Below, in pieces: positions 35,940 to 48,169 of a DNA stretch of 64,000 bases. Position 1 is the first letter of the stretch; each line of letters starts with the position of its first letter. This stretch comes from Stichopus chloronotus (lineage: Eukaryota > Echinodermata > Holothuroidea > Aspidochirotida > Stichopodidae). The notes below the pieces were generated by a model. It saw nothing but the letters and a program-made list of their open reading frames with translations. It ran no database searches and was not told where the DNA came from. A program made the position numbers and the translations under genes. The stretch lies in the NCBI GenBank assembly GCA_021234535.1, contig CM037840.1, positions 20,462,302 through 20,526,301 of the forward strand. Direction: 5' to 3'.

Positions 35940-37560
35940 TAGGTCTTTGAAAAAAAAAAGTTAAAAAATGTGGTAAAATATTTCGCAAGAAGAAAAAACC
36001 CATTCACCCAAACCTCATGGCCTAGTGACCTTGGTAATTTTTGTTATGAATAAGCATTTAAAAAATCTGGACCCTAAAACCAATTAGTATATATTTACAG
36101 GAGTTCCCTAGGTTCAGCTTTTATTCCTTTCAACTATATGTCCTCTTTGGTCAGTTTTAATGTCCCCTAAAATGTTGTTCAGTTACAAAAGTTCACAGAA
36201 ACAGAATTTCCAAGATGATACTAATGGTTCAAAGTCACATGTCCCACATGTTATAAAATGTCCCATGGACTCAGAATATCCCATCGCGTAGGTTCATTGA
36301 CCCTAAAACTCTAATCTCTTACTGTAATTGCAAAAACTGCCATTCTTAAAAACAAACTACTCGATTCGGAACAGGATATAGTTTTAAATTCACTTCCAGA
36401 GCCTTATTTACTTACAGGCTTACATCGTTCCATGCTTGTACACGGTTACTCGAGGGAGTTGTTACAACAGATGGAATTTCTGAGGCGCGTCTCTCCTTGG
36501 TAAGGTGGTGTGATAAATGCCGAGTCATGTTTTGACTAAGGCAGAAGCTACAATGCCCTCGCTTTCGCGGAACGCACTCATTCATACACAATGCTCCCCG
36601 TGATATTACAATGGTTGCTGGTGGTGAGTGACTTCATATAACTAGGGCATGTTACTAGGGTAATCTCATTGCGGGTAATGTGATTAAGTAATCATATTGA
36701 AGTTTCGACTAATTTTGCATTCTAGACAATGATCCGCTGTTAATACTGAGGATGTAGACCAACTGGCCCTTAGTCGTTACGGTTAGTCAATGTTGTACCT
36801 TGGCTTGAAATATATGAGTCACCAGGGAGTCACGCAACAGGCCGGATTCGCAAGGGAGGAACGTGTCGCAATATTAACGTTAAGTTGGTGATATTGTAGT
36901 TTAAAACATTAACATCAAATTAACATTATGTACCATGATTGCCAAAAATGTGAATGGCATATTGATCAAAGATGAAAGCTGATCTGTGTACAAGGATCAT
37001 TAACACGTCATAACAAACTTTTCTACGGGCGGGGGGGGGGGGGAAGGGTGTGGGGTGAGTGATGGTAATGGAAGAAGGTCATGAAAGGAAATGCAAAGAG
37101 ATGTCAATAGTCTGACCTCTAAATTAATCCCTGTAAGTAAAATTAACATTTTATTTATTTATTTTTTGCAGGACTGCAGAGGAGCGGTCATTCAATAACA
37201 TTAGATAATTACAGATAGTTGTAAAGGGGTCGCCGTGGTGTTCATAAACAACTCTCACGTGATCCGTCGAAGAGAGTTTACTGCCTGAAACAAATCGTAT
37301 TGTAACACGATAGACAATTTAGCTCTGTAAGTTATCTACGGATAGCCTACATCGACGGCCAGCTAGGTGATTAATTGAACGTTACGGAACTGTCGAAAGT
37401 ACTTTACGAGAAATCCAGTTTTTTTTTTTAATATGATCATATCCTCCCTCCGAATCCATCCCGTCCAGTTCCAGATCAACCCTATTTTACATTCAACACA
37501 CTAACTACTACATTCACTTTTCGTACAACAATTCCGTATACACTTTTACGTTGGTTAGGT
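35940..37560. other. Non-coding stretch; no gene recognised
   Basis: A poly-G run (37,029-37,042) and AT-rich sequence only. A CG-containing patch at about 36,480-36,610 has no associated coding exon. Confidence 0.35.
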
Positions 37561-37561
37561 T

Positions 37562-37700
37562 TGCCTCATTACAAACTGTTGGGTTTAAAAAATACCCAAG
37601 TTGGTAAAATAATAACCCTTTTAGGGTTCATCTTTACCCAACAGTAAGTACTTTTTAACCAACTTGGACGCACTTTTTACCAACAGTTTTTAACGAGGCA
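37562..37700. mobile_element. MITE-like inverted-repeat element (ACTGTTGGGT / ACCAACAGT ends)
   Basis: TGCCTCATTACAAACTGTTG at the left is mirrored with a few mismatches by CAACAGTTTTTAACGAGGCA at the right. Internal CCAAGTTGG / CCAACTTGG motifs add further self-complementarity. It is 139 bp and non-coding; no clear target duplication was identified. Confidence 0.65.
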
Positions 37701-38154
37701 TAACGTACCCAACCTTCTTAGAATGTTAGAGGAAAACTTTCGGTCGGGCGTCCATGTCTTCTAGAGATTTGAAGTAGTTTATATTTATTCAATGCCAAAC
37801 TTACAAGAAGGTGGGGCCATTCCCCGTTTATTATATTACGGGAAGTTCCAGATGATTTACACATTAACACAGTCTTATGTAACGTAAACAAATTCCACAC
37901 TACAGGAAATAAATTGCTTTCTTAGGGAAATTCTCAGAGAAATTATGACAAGCACCAAATAAATTCAACTTCTAAACGATTGTTTCTAAAACGATGTAAT
38001 GTCTCAATGGAGGGGAACTCATGGACCGGTGGAGATATACTTTCTGTTTATTTAAAAAGTTGATGAAATAAAAACTCCAACGATAGCATCTTATCACAAA
38101 GGATCGCAGCTTTAAGTTACAAGTTGTTCACAAGTGTGAGATTTCCAGCCTGAA

Positions 38155-38215
38155 AGCGTACATACATACATGCATACATACATGCATGCATGCACACATA
38201 CATACATGCATAAGC
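38155..38215. repeat. CATACATG-type microsatellite
   Basis: Interrupted repeats of ACATACATGC over about 60 bp. Confidence 0.9.
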
Positions 38216-38711
38216 ACTAACAAACAGAAACATACTGTGAAGCCTTATAAAAGAAATTGCAACTGCAGGCATTGTAATGATGTCTTTATAATTCGAGACA
38301 CTTGAAGATTATGTTAAATACACATTTTCCGAAAAGTAGAACTTTAACTTTTGACAGTGTATCTACTTATAAAGAATGAAAGAAAAATGTTAATTTGTCA
38401 ACGAATTGGAGGTATTCTGAACGGTACACTCAAAATGCTTATCATTGATGCGCAAAAAGTTTTTACGATTACTGATGAGTTCTAGACATTCTTACCGGGA
38501 CATGAACAGAATCATATCCTAACAGTCTACCACGTTATCAACCACAATTTCAGAATATTATTTCATAATTAAGAGGACATGTATGAATAATCGAATATCA
38601 CATAATGGGGTTTCATAAAATTAATAGATCTACGACTCATAGTTAGTAAGCACCAACAATTCCCTCTTGAAAGATAAAAAAGAATTGATAACGAGTTAGT
38701 GGTACATTCAC

Positions 38712-39498
38712 CAGTGGCGGCGCTACGGGGGGGGGGGGGGATATGAGGGAGCATTTGCCCCTCCAGTTTGTTTCCTTGCCCCCCAGTTGCCCCCTCAGTT
38801 GTTCTCACACTTCCCAATCAGATCTTGTACTCATCCAAAATTAATTTAATCACAAAACTATGTATTGGCGTTGGACTGAATAAGAAAACCTCCAATGAAC
38901 CATGATTGATTAATGCCTAATTTATGTTACACAGGCTGCCAGTTTTCATATCATGCCACTTCAACAGTAGGCCAGCCTGGTCAGACCAATTTTCTCTGGA
39001 ATGTTTACCGTCCAGCGTAAGGGAAAGGAGGGTAGGTGGTTGTTTTCCTAAATAATGTCGTGGTTTTCCTAAATATAGGAATGGAAGTGTATGTAGCCTA
39101 TGTGTGTGCGTGTGTGTGCCTGTGTGTGCCTGTGTATGTGTGTGGTTCCGGGTAAATGTGAAATGGTATTCCCAAAGAAAAAGTTGGGAACCTTGGAGTA
39201 CGGTCAACCGAAAAAATAAATAATATACAAATAAATAATATACCTCTCTCGGGGCTAAATTTTCCACCCAGAGATATGCTAAAACCTCAGAGCTTCCGGG
39301 GCTTCGCCCATGAACCCCCACCGGGGCTTTGCAACTGGGCCCCACCAGGGGCCCTAAAGAGGGCCCCTGGACCCCAACCGCAAGACCTCGCGCTTCGCGC
39401 TCGGTTTCGCGCTGGGCGAGAAAGTCTTTGCCCCAAAAATTTGCCTCTGCCCTCAGTTTGCCCCCCCCCCCAATTCTGACATTCTGGTGCCGCCACTG
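38712..39498. mobile_element. Non-autonomous hAT-type DNA transposon, 787 bp, with 8-bp target duplication
   Basis: The ends are CAGTGGCGGCGCTACGGG and, reverse-complemented from the right, CAGTGGCGGCACCAGAAT: a 10-bp exact inverted repeat, 11 of 12 overall. The flanks carry the identical 8-mer ACATTCAC at 38,704-38,711 and 39,499-39,506. CAG-starting ends plus an 8-bp duplication are the hallmark of hAT transposons. The interior has poly-G/poly-C next to both ends, a GT microsatellite near 39,105 and a G+C-rich segment (39,286-39,420). No transposase frame is present, so it depends on an autonomous relative. Confidence 0.9.
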
Positions 39499-39505
39499 AC
39501 ATTCA

Positions 39506-39684
39506 CATTGTTAAAAATGTAAATTATAAAATGTAAATTTACAGAAAATAAAGAAATACGAAAGGAATACAGAAATGTTCTGGTACGTAGTTTCCAGACA
39601 ATTTCTGTAATTCGTTTCTGTAATTATTTTCTGTTATTCTTCTTTGTTTCATTTTCTGTAAATTTACAGACATTTTTTACAGTG
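39506..39684. mobile_element. Fold-back (MITE-like) element adjacent to the hAT insertion
   Basis: The left side CATTGTTAAAAATGT...TGTAAATTTACAGAAAATAA is mirrored on the right by TTTTCTGTAAATTTACAGAC and ACATTTTTTACAGTG. It is 179 bp, AT-rich and non-coding. Sequence on either side belongs to the 0.7-kb tandem unit, so this is a second insertion in the same copy. Confidence 0.65.
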
Positions 39685-41724
39685 CAGAGTGTCTTTAATG
39701 GATGTGTCAAACGTTACTTAACGTAGATAGAACGCAAATCCAATTTTTGAACAAAGATTACCGTACAACTGTTTAGCAGCAAGATTGAAAGGGAAGATTT
39801 CAATCACTTTCTTGAATTTCGAAGCAGGTGACAACATCAACATAATAATGTCGGAGACAGTTTTGGCACGATTTAGTTTAGATTGCAATTAACATCGATT
39901 TGTTTTATTCAAAGATGATACCAACTATTTTCGTCAAAAGCACTTGAAAAGTCACTAATTAACAATAATCATGGATATATTAATAGCGTGGTATAAAAAA
40001 ACAATTTTACAACAGACATATTCAGTACACACTATCGAATTGCTTTAAAAGGAAGAATGTCCTTTTTTTTTTACTAGTTCCAGATTTTCTTATCGGTACG
40101 TTCAAGATAATTCCCATTGATGAACAAAACGTTACCTTCATGATTGCTGAGTTCCAGACATTCAATTACAGGGACATGGCTTTGAACATCGCTTTAAAAT
40201 CGATTTTGTTATCAACCAAGGCTCCACAATACTATTTTTAGACTTTGTGTGGATATGTTAAATATCGTAACGGAAAGAACAATAACGGGGATGAATTACA
40301 TTAATTTGATTTTTCGACTAGTAGCTACTAAGCGTCATCTATTTCTTTTTGAAAAAATATGTAAGATTTGATAACGAGTTGGATATATACTTATCGGTGC
40401 ATCAGTACATTCAAGATGTACTTAAAAGATGTGTCAATCGTCTGCAGTGTAGTTTAGCAACAAATCCAGTCTTTATTTAACAAATATTATAACTAATTTG
40501 AAAATGATTAAATAGAAGATTTGATTAACTTTGACTTTAACATCCTCACAGCTGAAACTGTTAACGTAACATGGTTTATTTAAAGAACACGTAAGTTGCA
40601 GACATTCTTACCAGGACACGGTCCACTGTAATGAACATGTATTTAAAAGCCAAAAGACAAACCTACTGCAAAGTCAAGATTAGTTAAAAATCCATAATAT
40701 ATAAGAAATCATGGATATAGTACCAGAATTGCATACAAAAAATCAACAACAAGTCATAGTTAGTAAGCACCATCGATTTTCTTTTTAAAGGGCAAATGCC
40801 GATTTGTTTATTAGTTCCAGGTATACTTATCGGTACTTCTAAGATCATTCCCATTGATACACAAAACGTTACCTTCATGATTGATGAGTTCAAGACATTC
40901 TTACCGGGACGTCTCTTCTAACATCTTTTTGTTATCAACCATAGTTCTTCGATAATTTCATTTTAGCCCTTTTGTGCATTTGCTAAGAATCGTAACGGAA
41001 AGATCAACTAATAGAAATGCATAGACTCGAACTTAGTAAACACCATCTATTTCTTAAGAAAGAATATATCAGATATAATAACAAGTTGGAGATATTCGTA
41101 TCGGTACATTCAGGGTATCTTTAATAGATGTGTTAAACTTTTCAACTGTAGCTAAGAAACAAATCCAGTTTCTCAACAAAGATTATAAGTAATTTCAAAA
41201 CGATTAAAAGAGAAAATTTGACTGACATTGAACTTAACATCACCACACCTGACACCATCAAGTAAATAGTTGGAGGCATTCTAAGCAGGACATGACTTAC
41301 ATTGTGATGGACATCATTTTTTTTATTCAAAGACAATACCAACTATTTCGTAAGAATTGTTTAAATATCCACAAAATATAAAAAATCATGTAAATAATAA
41401 TAGCATTATATGAAAAACAAATTTACAACAAGATACATTCAGTAAGAACGAATTAATTCCTTTAAAAGAACGTATGTTAAGTTGTTTACGATTTCCAGAT
41501 ATACTTATCGGTACATTCTTGATAATGCTCACTAATAAACAAAACGTTACCTTAATAATTGCTGAGTTCCAGACGTTCATACCGGGACATTGCTTTTAAC
41601 AACGTTTAAAAATCGATTTTATTATCAACCAGAGCTCCACGACAGTTCTATTTTACCCTTCCTGTGTATGTATTAAATATCGGAACGGGAAAATCAACAG
41701 TAGTGTAGTATGCACCGATCACAC

Positions 41725-41815
41725 CACTTTTGTGGTGGGTAAATATGGTGGGTAAGTGTGGTGGGTAATTAAAAATGGTGTAGCGCCCTAATTTTTAATA
41801 TGAGCGGTACACCAT
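41725..41815. repeat. GTGGTGGGTAA-type short repeat
   Basis: Three to four variants of GGTGGGTAAATATGGTGGGT occur within about 90 bp. Origin unknown. Confidence 0.6.
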
Positions 41816-41829
41816 AATATATATGGTAG

Positions 41830-44780
41830 TAAGAAAACATATATAGTTTACCAATAGGTGCAGATATTTATATAAACATGTAGAATATAATAGGACATTG
41901 TTTCCCATACATATTGACAGGTATCTATATATCTATGAAAGTATAAATACAAACGATATAAGAGGGTATAATTTACCATGGGTTTTTATATTGATTTGTG
42001 TAAGTATAAATGCGCAGTAAAAAATAGGGCATAATGCATCGATGTATATAGGTACTTATGCAAGTACATAGAACACAATAGTAGAATTTAATAGTAAGAA
42101 TGGTATTTATGAAATGGGAAATGAGGTGTAAATTACATTTTGTGCACAATAGAGAACGTATAACATTGTCAGACAATACGCACGATAGTTTACATGAAAA
42201 TTGTGCAACTGAAGTTCGAAGTCTCTGGTAAAGGAAGGCTAAAAGAACCGTTAGTTTCCCGATAGAAAACAAAACAAAGCAAAACAATTGTAACCCTATA
42301 AATTGTTTCGAGCTGTATGATTTTTTTTATGTATTTTTCAGTGCCAGAACATATTATTTAAAAAAATCCCGTTTTAACGATTTTTCGTTACGGATGTAAA
42401 CTTTGTCTTTAGGTTGAATTGCTCACAATTGCTTAATAAAACTTAAAGCTTTCTATACTTTGTTTAATGAATATTGTTTGTAATTTTGACAGAAGCGCAA
42501 GCTGAGTGTTCCTAATCTATGTGGTTATGAAATCAATGCCGTGGATTATCCTTGTGCACAATGAATAGGTCTAACGGTATGACACATTTTACAGAAGCAA
42601 ACTATGCAGTGTAATATTTGAGAGTAATTCATCTGGAATAGTTGGTCGAAAAGATACGAAAAAAAAAAATCCATAAAGGTTTTATAAAACGCGAAACATA
42701 CTCACTGTGGTGTTTCGATGATGGCCTTATATGTGTTTCAACAGCCCATCAAGCAATTAAGACTTATGGGACTCGAACCCATTCGACACTGAACATGAGG
42801 GCAGTGTAGACAACCAGTGAAGCCTTGTGTATGACTTGACAGAGTCTGGATGTACGTGTCATTGTAGTTCAAATTGGTATATATTTTAAAGCTCTAGCAT
42901 TTTGGTTCAACTCAAATCGTGTTTTATTTGATGATAAGTTTGTAAGGTGCTATCATTGGACACGGCATAAATCGTCATTTATCGTTGTCAAACGTGAAAA
43001 ACCCCATCAATGCATCATCTTGTATATATGTTTGTCACGAATATTAAGACTACAGCCCTAGAAGTCGATCTAAATAACCGCTGTGCTTTCATTTATATCA
43101 TCAGCACAGCTTGGACTTCGTTTTCTTAAAGTATAGAGCTCCATGTTTAAAGTTATGATCATCGCATGGCATGCCCAAGGAGATCGACAGAAGGAGGGAC
43201 ACTGATAGAAGAAGGAAAGTTTAGATCGTGAGAAAGATAACGAGAAAAAGATAAACTAAGTCTAACGGAAAATGATCCTTTGCGGGTTGATGAAATATTC
43301 GTTTAGGTATATACTCTGCTGTGGTATGATCCGTCGCATAATCGTAAGCTTCAGCAACTTCAGCGGTTATTGTTGTTGTTTTGTTTCTGATCCTTTTATA
43401 GAAACCATAGTCAATACGCGTGACGTCACTAGTATACAACGAGTTTGGACGTGACGGTTGCTTTTGGAATATATTATGGCTGTAAGAAAGTCGCAATCTT
43501 GCGGGGTGACAACTACACACAGATTAAACTAACATGCAAATTTTGATTGAGATACGGCCTAATGACGTACTGTATTGAGGAAACAGTGTTTTTCTAAAAG
43601 GGATGTGAGCTTTTACATTTAAAAGCAAGAGTAAGATTATAGACATATTTACGAAATTGAGCAACATATTCCAGGTATTCGAAAAACAAAATAATAACTA
43701 ACCGGAACAGTGTTATATCAGTCATAACTGTCTTACAATGAATGTTCACCCTGTTATCCTGGTTATCAAACAGACTTCGCGATAATTCATTTAATTCCAC
43801 ATGTACATGTACAAGATTTGTACAATCAAATTAATACATCATCAACGGGTATTTAATTTCGGTTACGTTAAAATCCACAATTCGTATAGTTTGCATATTT
43901 CAAGTAAGCGGTTTTATAACCACTTTCCCTCGATATAGTATTCACAATATAGTTAATGAAATGAGAGAAAGCCTTTTCTTTTTAAACTGAAATCTTTACC
44001 AGGAAAATTAGTAAGCATCAGGAGGATCTCGAAAAAAGAGCAAGTATATACAATTTCAAGACGATCTCGAAAAGAGCAGTTACAATTTTCTTGGATATGC
44101 AGTGGTAAGTTTCTCGTTAAGATGAGATATTTAAACACTTGTTTCTGAGGAACGTAAAGATTTACAAACATTTTACGCAGTGACAAACGCTACCTCTTCT
44201 TAAGTGAGCAAAGATATAAGATCTGGAAAGCGATACCGAGAGTGTATATTTTTCTATTTCTTTTTTTTTTTTTGGGGGGGGGGGACGACGGAGTTGAGTG
44301 GAAAAATGAGTATGATTTTGTTTAAATAGGATAGCCATATAAGTCGCCATCACATGTGTTTCATACCGGCCTTTTGATATTCTGCATGTCATACGATTAA
44401 GGTTACCGAAAACTGAACAGTTACCCACCTGAAGTTCCTCTTTATATATAATATTTTATCTTAATGAAGTCTCCTTACTCTACAAAGTCAGTGTAATTAA
44501 TTTACGAGCCGTTAAAATAAAACGTTACATGGTTCGTAATGATGGGATCGAGGGGTTGTGGAGCATTCGCTCTCGCGATTTGTAACCAATTTGAAAGTCG
44601 TATACGCAAACAGCGTCAGCAAGGGAATTTGTTTTCATATTGCTGAGAGCAGACATGCAAAGTTCACCCGGTCTCTTCCTACTCTAAACACATTAGTGTC
44701 AACAAACGTCGTGTGACCAAAACAATCGTAGGAAAGGGTGGACTATATATTTAGCACTATAAAACGACGATTACAAACTC
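41830..44780. other. Non-coding stretch around the SINE head; no gene recognised
   Basis: AT-rich; poly-T followed by poly-G at 44,262-44,283. No conserved protein segment was seen on either strand. Confidence 0.35.
42764..42826 (-). mobile_element. tRNA-derived SINE head (A and B boxes)
   Basis: On the minus strand, GGCTTCACTGGTTGTCTACA (A-box-like, cf. TGGCTCAGTGGTTA) is followed about 25 bp later by GGGTTCGAGTCCC, a perfect RNA polymerase III B box. A folded, functional tRNA is unlikely: the A box is degenerate and the cloverleaf arms do not pair well. A SINE 5' region is the best reading. Confidence 0.65.
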
Positions 44781-44787
44781 GAGCAAC

Positions 44788-45065
44788 ATGTATGCTTATT
44801 TGTGTTCTCATTTGCTACCTTTCCCTCTTATTTACTCTCATTATGTTCTCATTTTATCATTTTTGTTAAACTTTCCATCTCATTTGCTCGTATTTTGTTC
44901 TCATTTTATAATTTTTTTTTGGTTACATTTTTCCTTCACTTGCTATCATTTTATTCCCACGTTGCTTACTTTTCTCGTTTCCTTTCATTCGGTTCTCATT
45001 TTTGCGCATTTAGTCATATTTCCAACATTTCTCTCATTCTCCACCTTACTCGTTCTCTCAAAAGG
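44788..45065. repeat. Pyrimidine-rich degenerate repeat (TTCTCATTTTAT)
   Basis: Variants of TTYTCATTTTATMATTTTT recur about every 30-60 bp on the plus strand. Two overlapping open frames (137 and 113 codons, rich in F, S, L and H) result from this composition and are not considered genes. Confidence 0.65.
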
Positions 45066-48000
45066 CCACCTTTACTGTGTGCTGCTATTGTTGGCAAGCG
45101 TCTATTCACTCTGGCATCCTTTAAGAATCAGTTCACCATGTAACGAGGACAATAGTCACATATTGTTCGTGCCTTCTAACCACTCCCCCCCCCCCCCTTA
45201 AAAGGCTTCATTGAAACGGCCAATAAAGAAAAAAACTTTTAAAGAAAAAACAACTTATGAATATTCATTACAAACTGCCTCTTCTCTCCAAACAAATGTT
45301 TCATTTTAAAGATAGATGAATTTGGTCTCAATAAAAACAGAAGCCTCGGAGACGCTTCTGTTTTTATTGAGACCTTTCCTATCAAATGATGGTTATATGA
45401 AATATAGAAACGGTTTGATCGTATTATTGGAAACTATTCATTTCAAAAACCCAAATTGGAGCCATGAAAATTTCTTTGTTTAAGGGGGTGGGGTTTAGTC
45501 TTCTTGATCATGTAAACTAAGAAAACCTTGATAAAAACGTATAAAATTGCGATATTTACGTTTCAAAATATTTTGTGTCACTACTTGAAGGTAATAACGT
45601 CTAATGCCCTGATTTGGGAATTGAAAGAAGGACATGATTACAAAAACAAATGGTAAATAAGGGAACAAAATATAGATCTCGTTCAACTAAACTGAAGACT
45701 TCATGGTCAGACTATGGTAACTTGGAAGTGACATAAAAGTCACCTCAATTCATCTGTATCGTGAGTTCTGGTGATTGCAATTCCTACCAGTAGTGAAAAC
45801 TTAAATGTGGATTTACAAATCACTTCTATTTAGATATATATAGGTGTGTTTGAATATGTTAAAAATGTTCCAACAGCCAAGGGGCTTGCTTGTTGAAGTA
45901 CACGACCTCTACAACACACCTTACTTATTGGAAAGCTGACCGGTATTACTCTAACGTCTTCCTTGCAGTGACTCTGCACGATGGTCGTTGAACCTTTGAG
46001 TTATAGAGACTTTTCATTAAGCCTAATGTAATGTCTTTTCTTTTACTTCATTCTACACCTCGAACAGTATTTGATGATTATATGAAATATAGAAACGGTT
46101 CGATCGTATAATTGGAAACTATTCATTTCAAAAACCCAAATTGTAAACTAAGAAAACCTTTATAAAAAACGTGTAAAGTTGCGATATTCACGTTTTAAAA
46201 TATTTCTTGTCACCATTTGCTTGTAACCACTTTTTTTGACTTCATTCTACACCTAGAATTATTATTCAGATACATGAAATTTACAGAACAGTATTGGGAG
46301 ATTTCTGTTCGTTTTAGTTCACAGTTCCCAGAAATGCCCCCTTTTACTGTGTGCTGCTATTGCTTGCAAGCGTTTATATATTCTGCCATCCTTTAACAAT
46401 CAGTTCACCGTGAAACGAGGACAATAGTGACATATTGTTTGTGCCTTGAAACCCCCCCCCCCCCTTTAAAGGTCATTTAAAAAACTTACAGAAAAAAAAA
46501 CAACTTATGAATATTCATTACAACCTGTTTCTCCTTTCTCAAACAAATGTTTCATTTTAAATATAGATGAATTTGGTGTCAATAAAAACAGAAGCCTTGC
46601 TGTTGTTTTATCGAGACCTTCCTTATCAAATGATGATTGCATAGAATATAGAAACGGTTTGATCGTATAATGGGAAACTATTCATTTAAAAAAAAAAAAC
46701 CCAAATTTGAGCCATGAGAAAAACAATTCCTGCTTTAATAGGGTGGGGTTTAGTCATCTTGATCATGTAAACTAAAAAAAAAAATAAACATCCATGAACA
46801 AGTGTAAAGTTGCAATATTTACGGTTAAACATAGTTTCTGTTGGCACTTGCCTGTCGTAACTTCTCGTGATTTGACCGGGGAATTTATAGAAGGACATGA
46901 TTACAAAAGCAAATAGTAAAGAAGGGAACAAAAAATTGACCTCTTGGAACTAAACTGAAAACTTCATAGATTAATGTAACTTGAAATCGTCAGCTATATC
47001 GCGAGTTTAAGTAATTTCGATTCCTTCCGGTAGTGAAAACTTGAGCATGGATTTTGAAATCACTTCCTCTAGGATAGTTGCATTAGAACATGTTTAAGCC
47101 ATTGCATAAACTAAAGGGTTGGGTGGTTAAAGTACGGGACCTGTACAACACACTATGCATAATGGAAAGCTAACAAGTATAGCTCTAACGTCTTAAAATC
47201 TTAATTTTCACCAATTGAAAGGGAAAAAACTTTTAAAAGTTTTATGTTTTGTTAAGTTGGCTATTCAGGGACAATTGTCTCTTCTGTTTGGTCTGAAAAG
47301 CTTAAAGTAGAACTTTGACACTTTTTTTTTTCTAAAGTGACTCTGTGCCATGGTCGATTTTGGTTCGGACGAATTTCAATATAGTCTATTGAAGATGTAA
47401 TTTCTTTTAATTTATTCATCATCTAGAATCATTACTCAGAATTATACAATTTAAACAACAGCTTTTTTTTAGTTTTCTGTCCTTTTTGAGTTGTTAACAG
47501 AGAAAGCCACTGTAGTGTGCGCTGCAATTGTTTGCCAGCGTGTACTTCTTCTGCCATCCTCTAACAAATAGTTCACCATGATATGAGGATAATAGTCACA
47601 TACAAATGTTTCATTCTAAAGGTAGATGAATTCGGTCTCAATAAAAAGCAGTCTTCTCTCACAAATTGGAGCCACGAAAAAAAATTCATTCTGGGTGGGG
47701 TTACGTCGTCTTGATCATGTAAACTATTAAAACGTATAGAAAAACGTATAAAGTTGCGGTATGAACGTTTTCAATAATTTTGCGTTTTTTGGCACTTGCC
47801 TGTAATAACGTGTTGTGATCTGAGTTGGGAATCCATAAGGGGATATAACAAAGACAAATGATAAATAAGGGGACAAAAAATTGACCTCTTGTAACTAAAT
47901 TTAACACTTCATGGTCGGGGGGTATGGTAACTTGGAAGTGACATAAATAATCAATTCAATCGTCAGCTATATCGTAAGTTGTAGTGATTGCAATTTCTAC

Positions 48001-48165
48001 CAGTATGAAGCTGTTGAGTGGTTGAAGTACGCGACCTATACAACACACCAACTTAAAATCTTAATTTATAATAATTGAATGGGAAAAAGAAACTAAAGTT
48101 AAAGTTTTCGTTTTGCTGAAGTTGGCCACTCAGTGACAATTTTCTCTTCTATTTAGTCTAGAGGT
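45066..48165. repeat. Tandem triplication, ~1.2-kb unit
   Basis: Landmark CTTTACTGTGTGCTGCTATT...GGCATCCTTTAA...CAGTTCACC begins copies at about 45,068, 46,340 and 47,507. Each is followed by TTCATTTTAAAGATAGATGAATT, TCAATAAAAA, GGTGGGGTTTAGTC, TTGATCATGTAAACTA, a GCGATATTTACG-type motif and a CAACACAC landmark. Copy 1 also has an inner partial duplication (45,383-45,580 versus 46,065-46,225). Copy 3 is shortest. The minus-strand frames at 45,495, 46,686 and 47,701 are homologous across copies but carry different breaks. Confidence 0.88.
45324..45374. repeat. Perfect 21-bp-arm inverted repeat in copy 1
   Basis: Arms at 45,324-45,344 and 45,354-45,374 are exact reverse complements around a 9-nt centre. 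Each contains AATAAAAACAGAAGC or its complement. The equivalent site in copy 2 (about 46,580-46,617) is imperfect, and in copy 3 (about 47,635) only the left arm remains recognisable. Confidence 0.95.
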
Positions 48166-48169
48166 ATGA

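Larger units (their letters stand above)
38395..41720. repeat. Diverged ~0.7-kb tandem repeats, about four copies, interrupted by transposons
   Basis: The same ordered landmarks recur: TTATCGGTAC..TC, CAAAACGTTACCTT, GAGTTCCAGACATTC, ACCGGGACAT, then TTATCAACCA. They recur at about 38,480, 40,150, 40,880 and 41,565, with a second landmark set (TCTTTAATRGATGTGT...CAAATCCAGT) at about 39,690, 40,425 and 41,110. The period is about 690-730 bp. A hAT element and a second fold-back element interrupt the leftmost unit. Confidence 0.8.

Noticed and set aside
42764..42826. Functional tRNA gene
   Set aside because: A perfect B box is present but the A box is degenerate and acceptor/anticodon arms do not pair; a SINE head fits better.
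44788..45201. Phe/Ser-rich plus-strand frames that look like membrane proteins
   Set aside because: Produced by a pyrimidine-rich degenerate repeat, and two overlapping frames are equally open.
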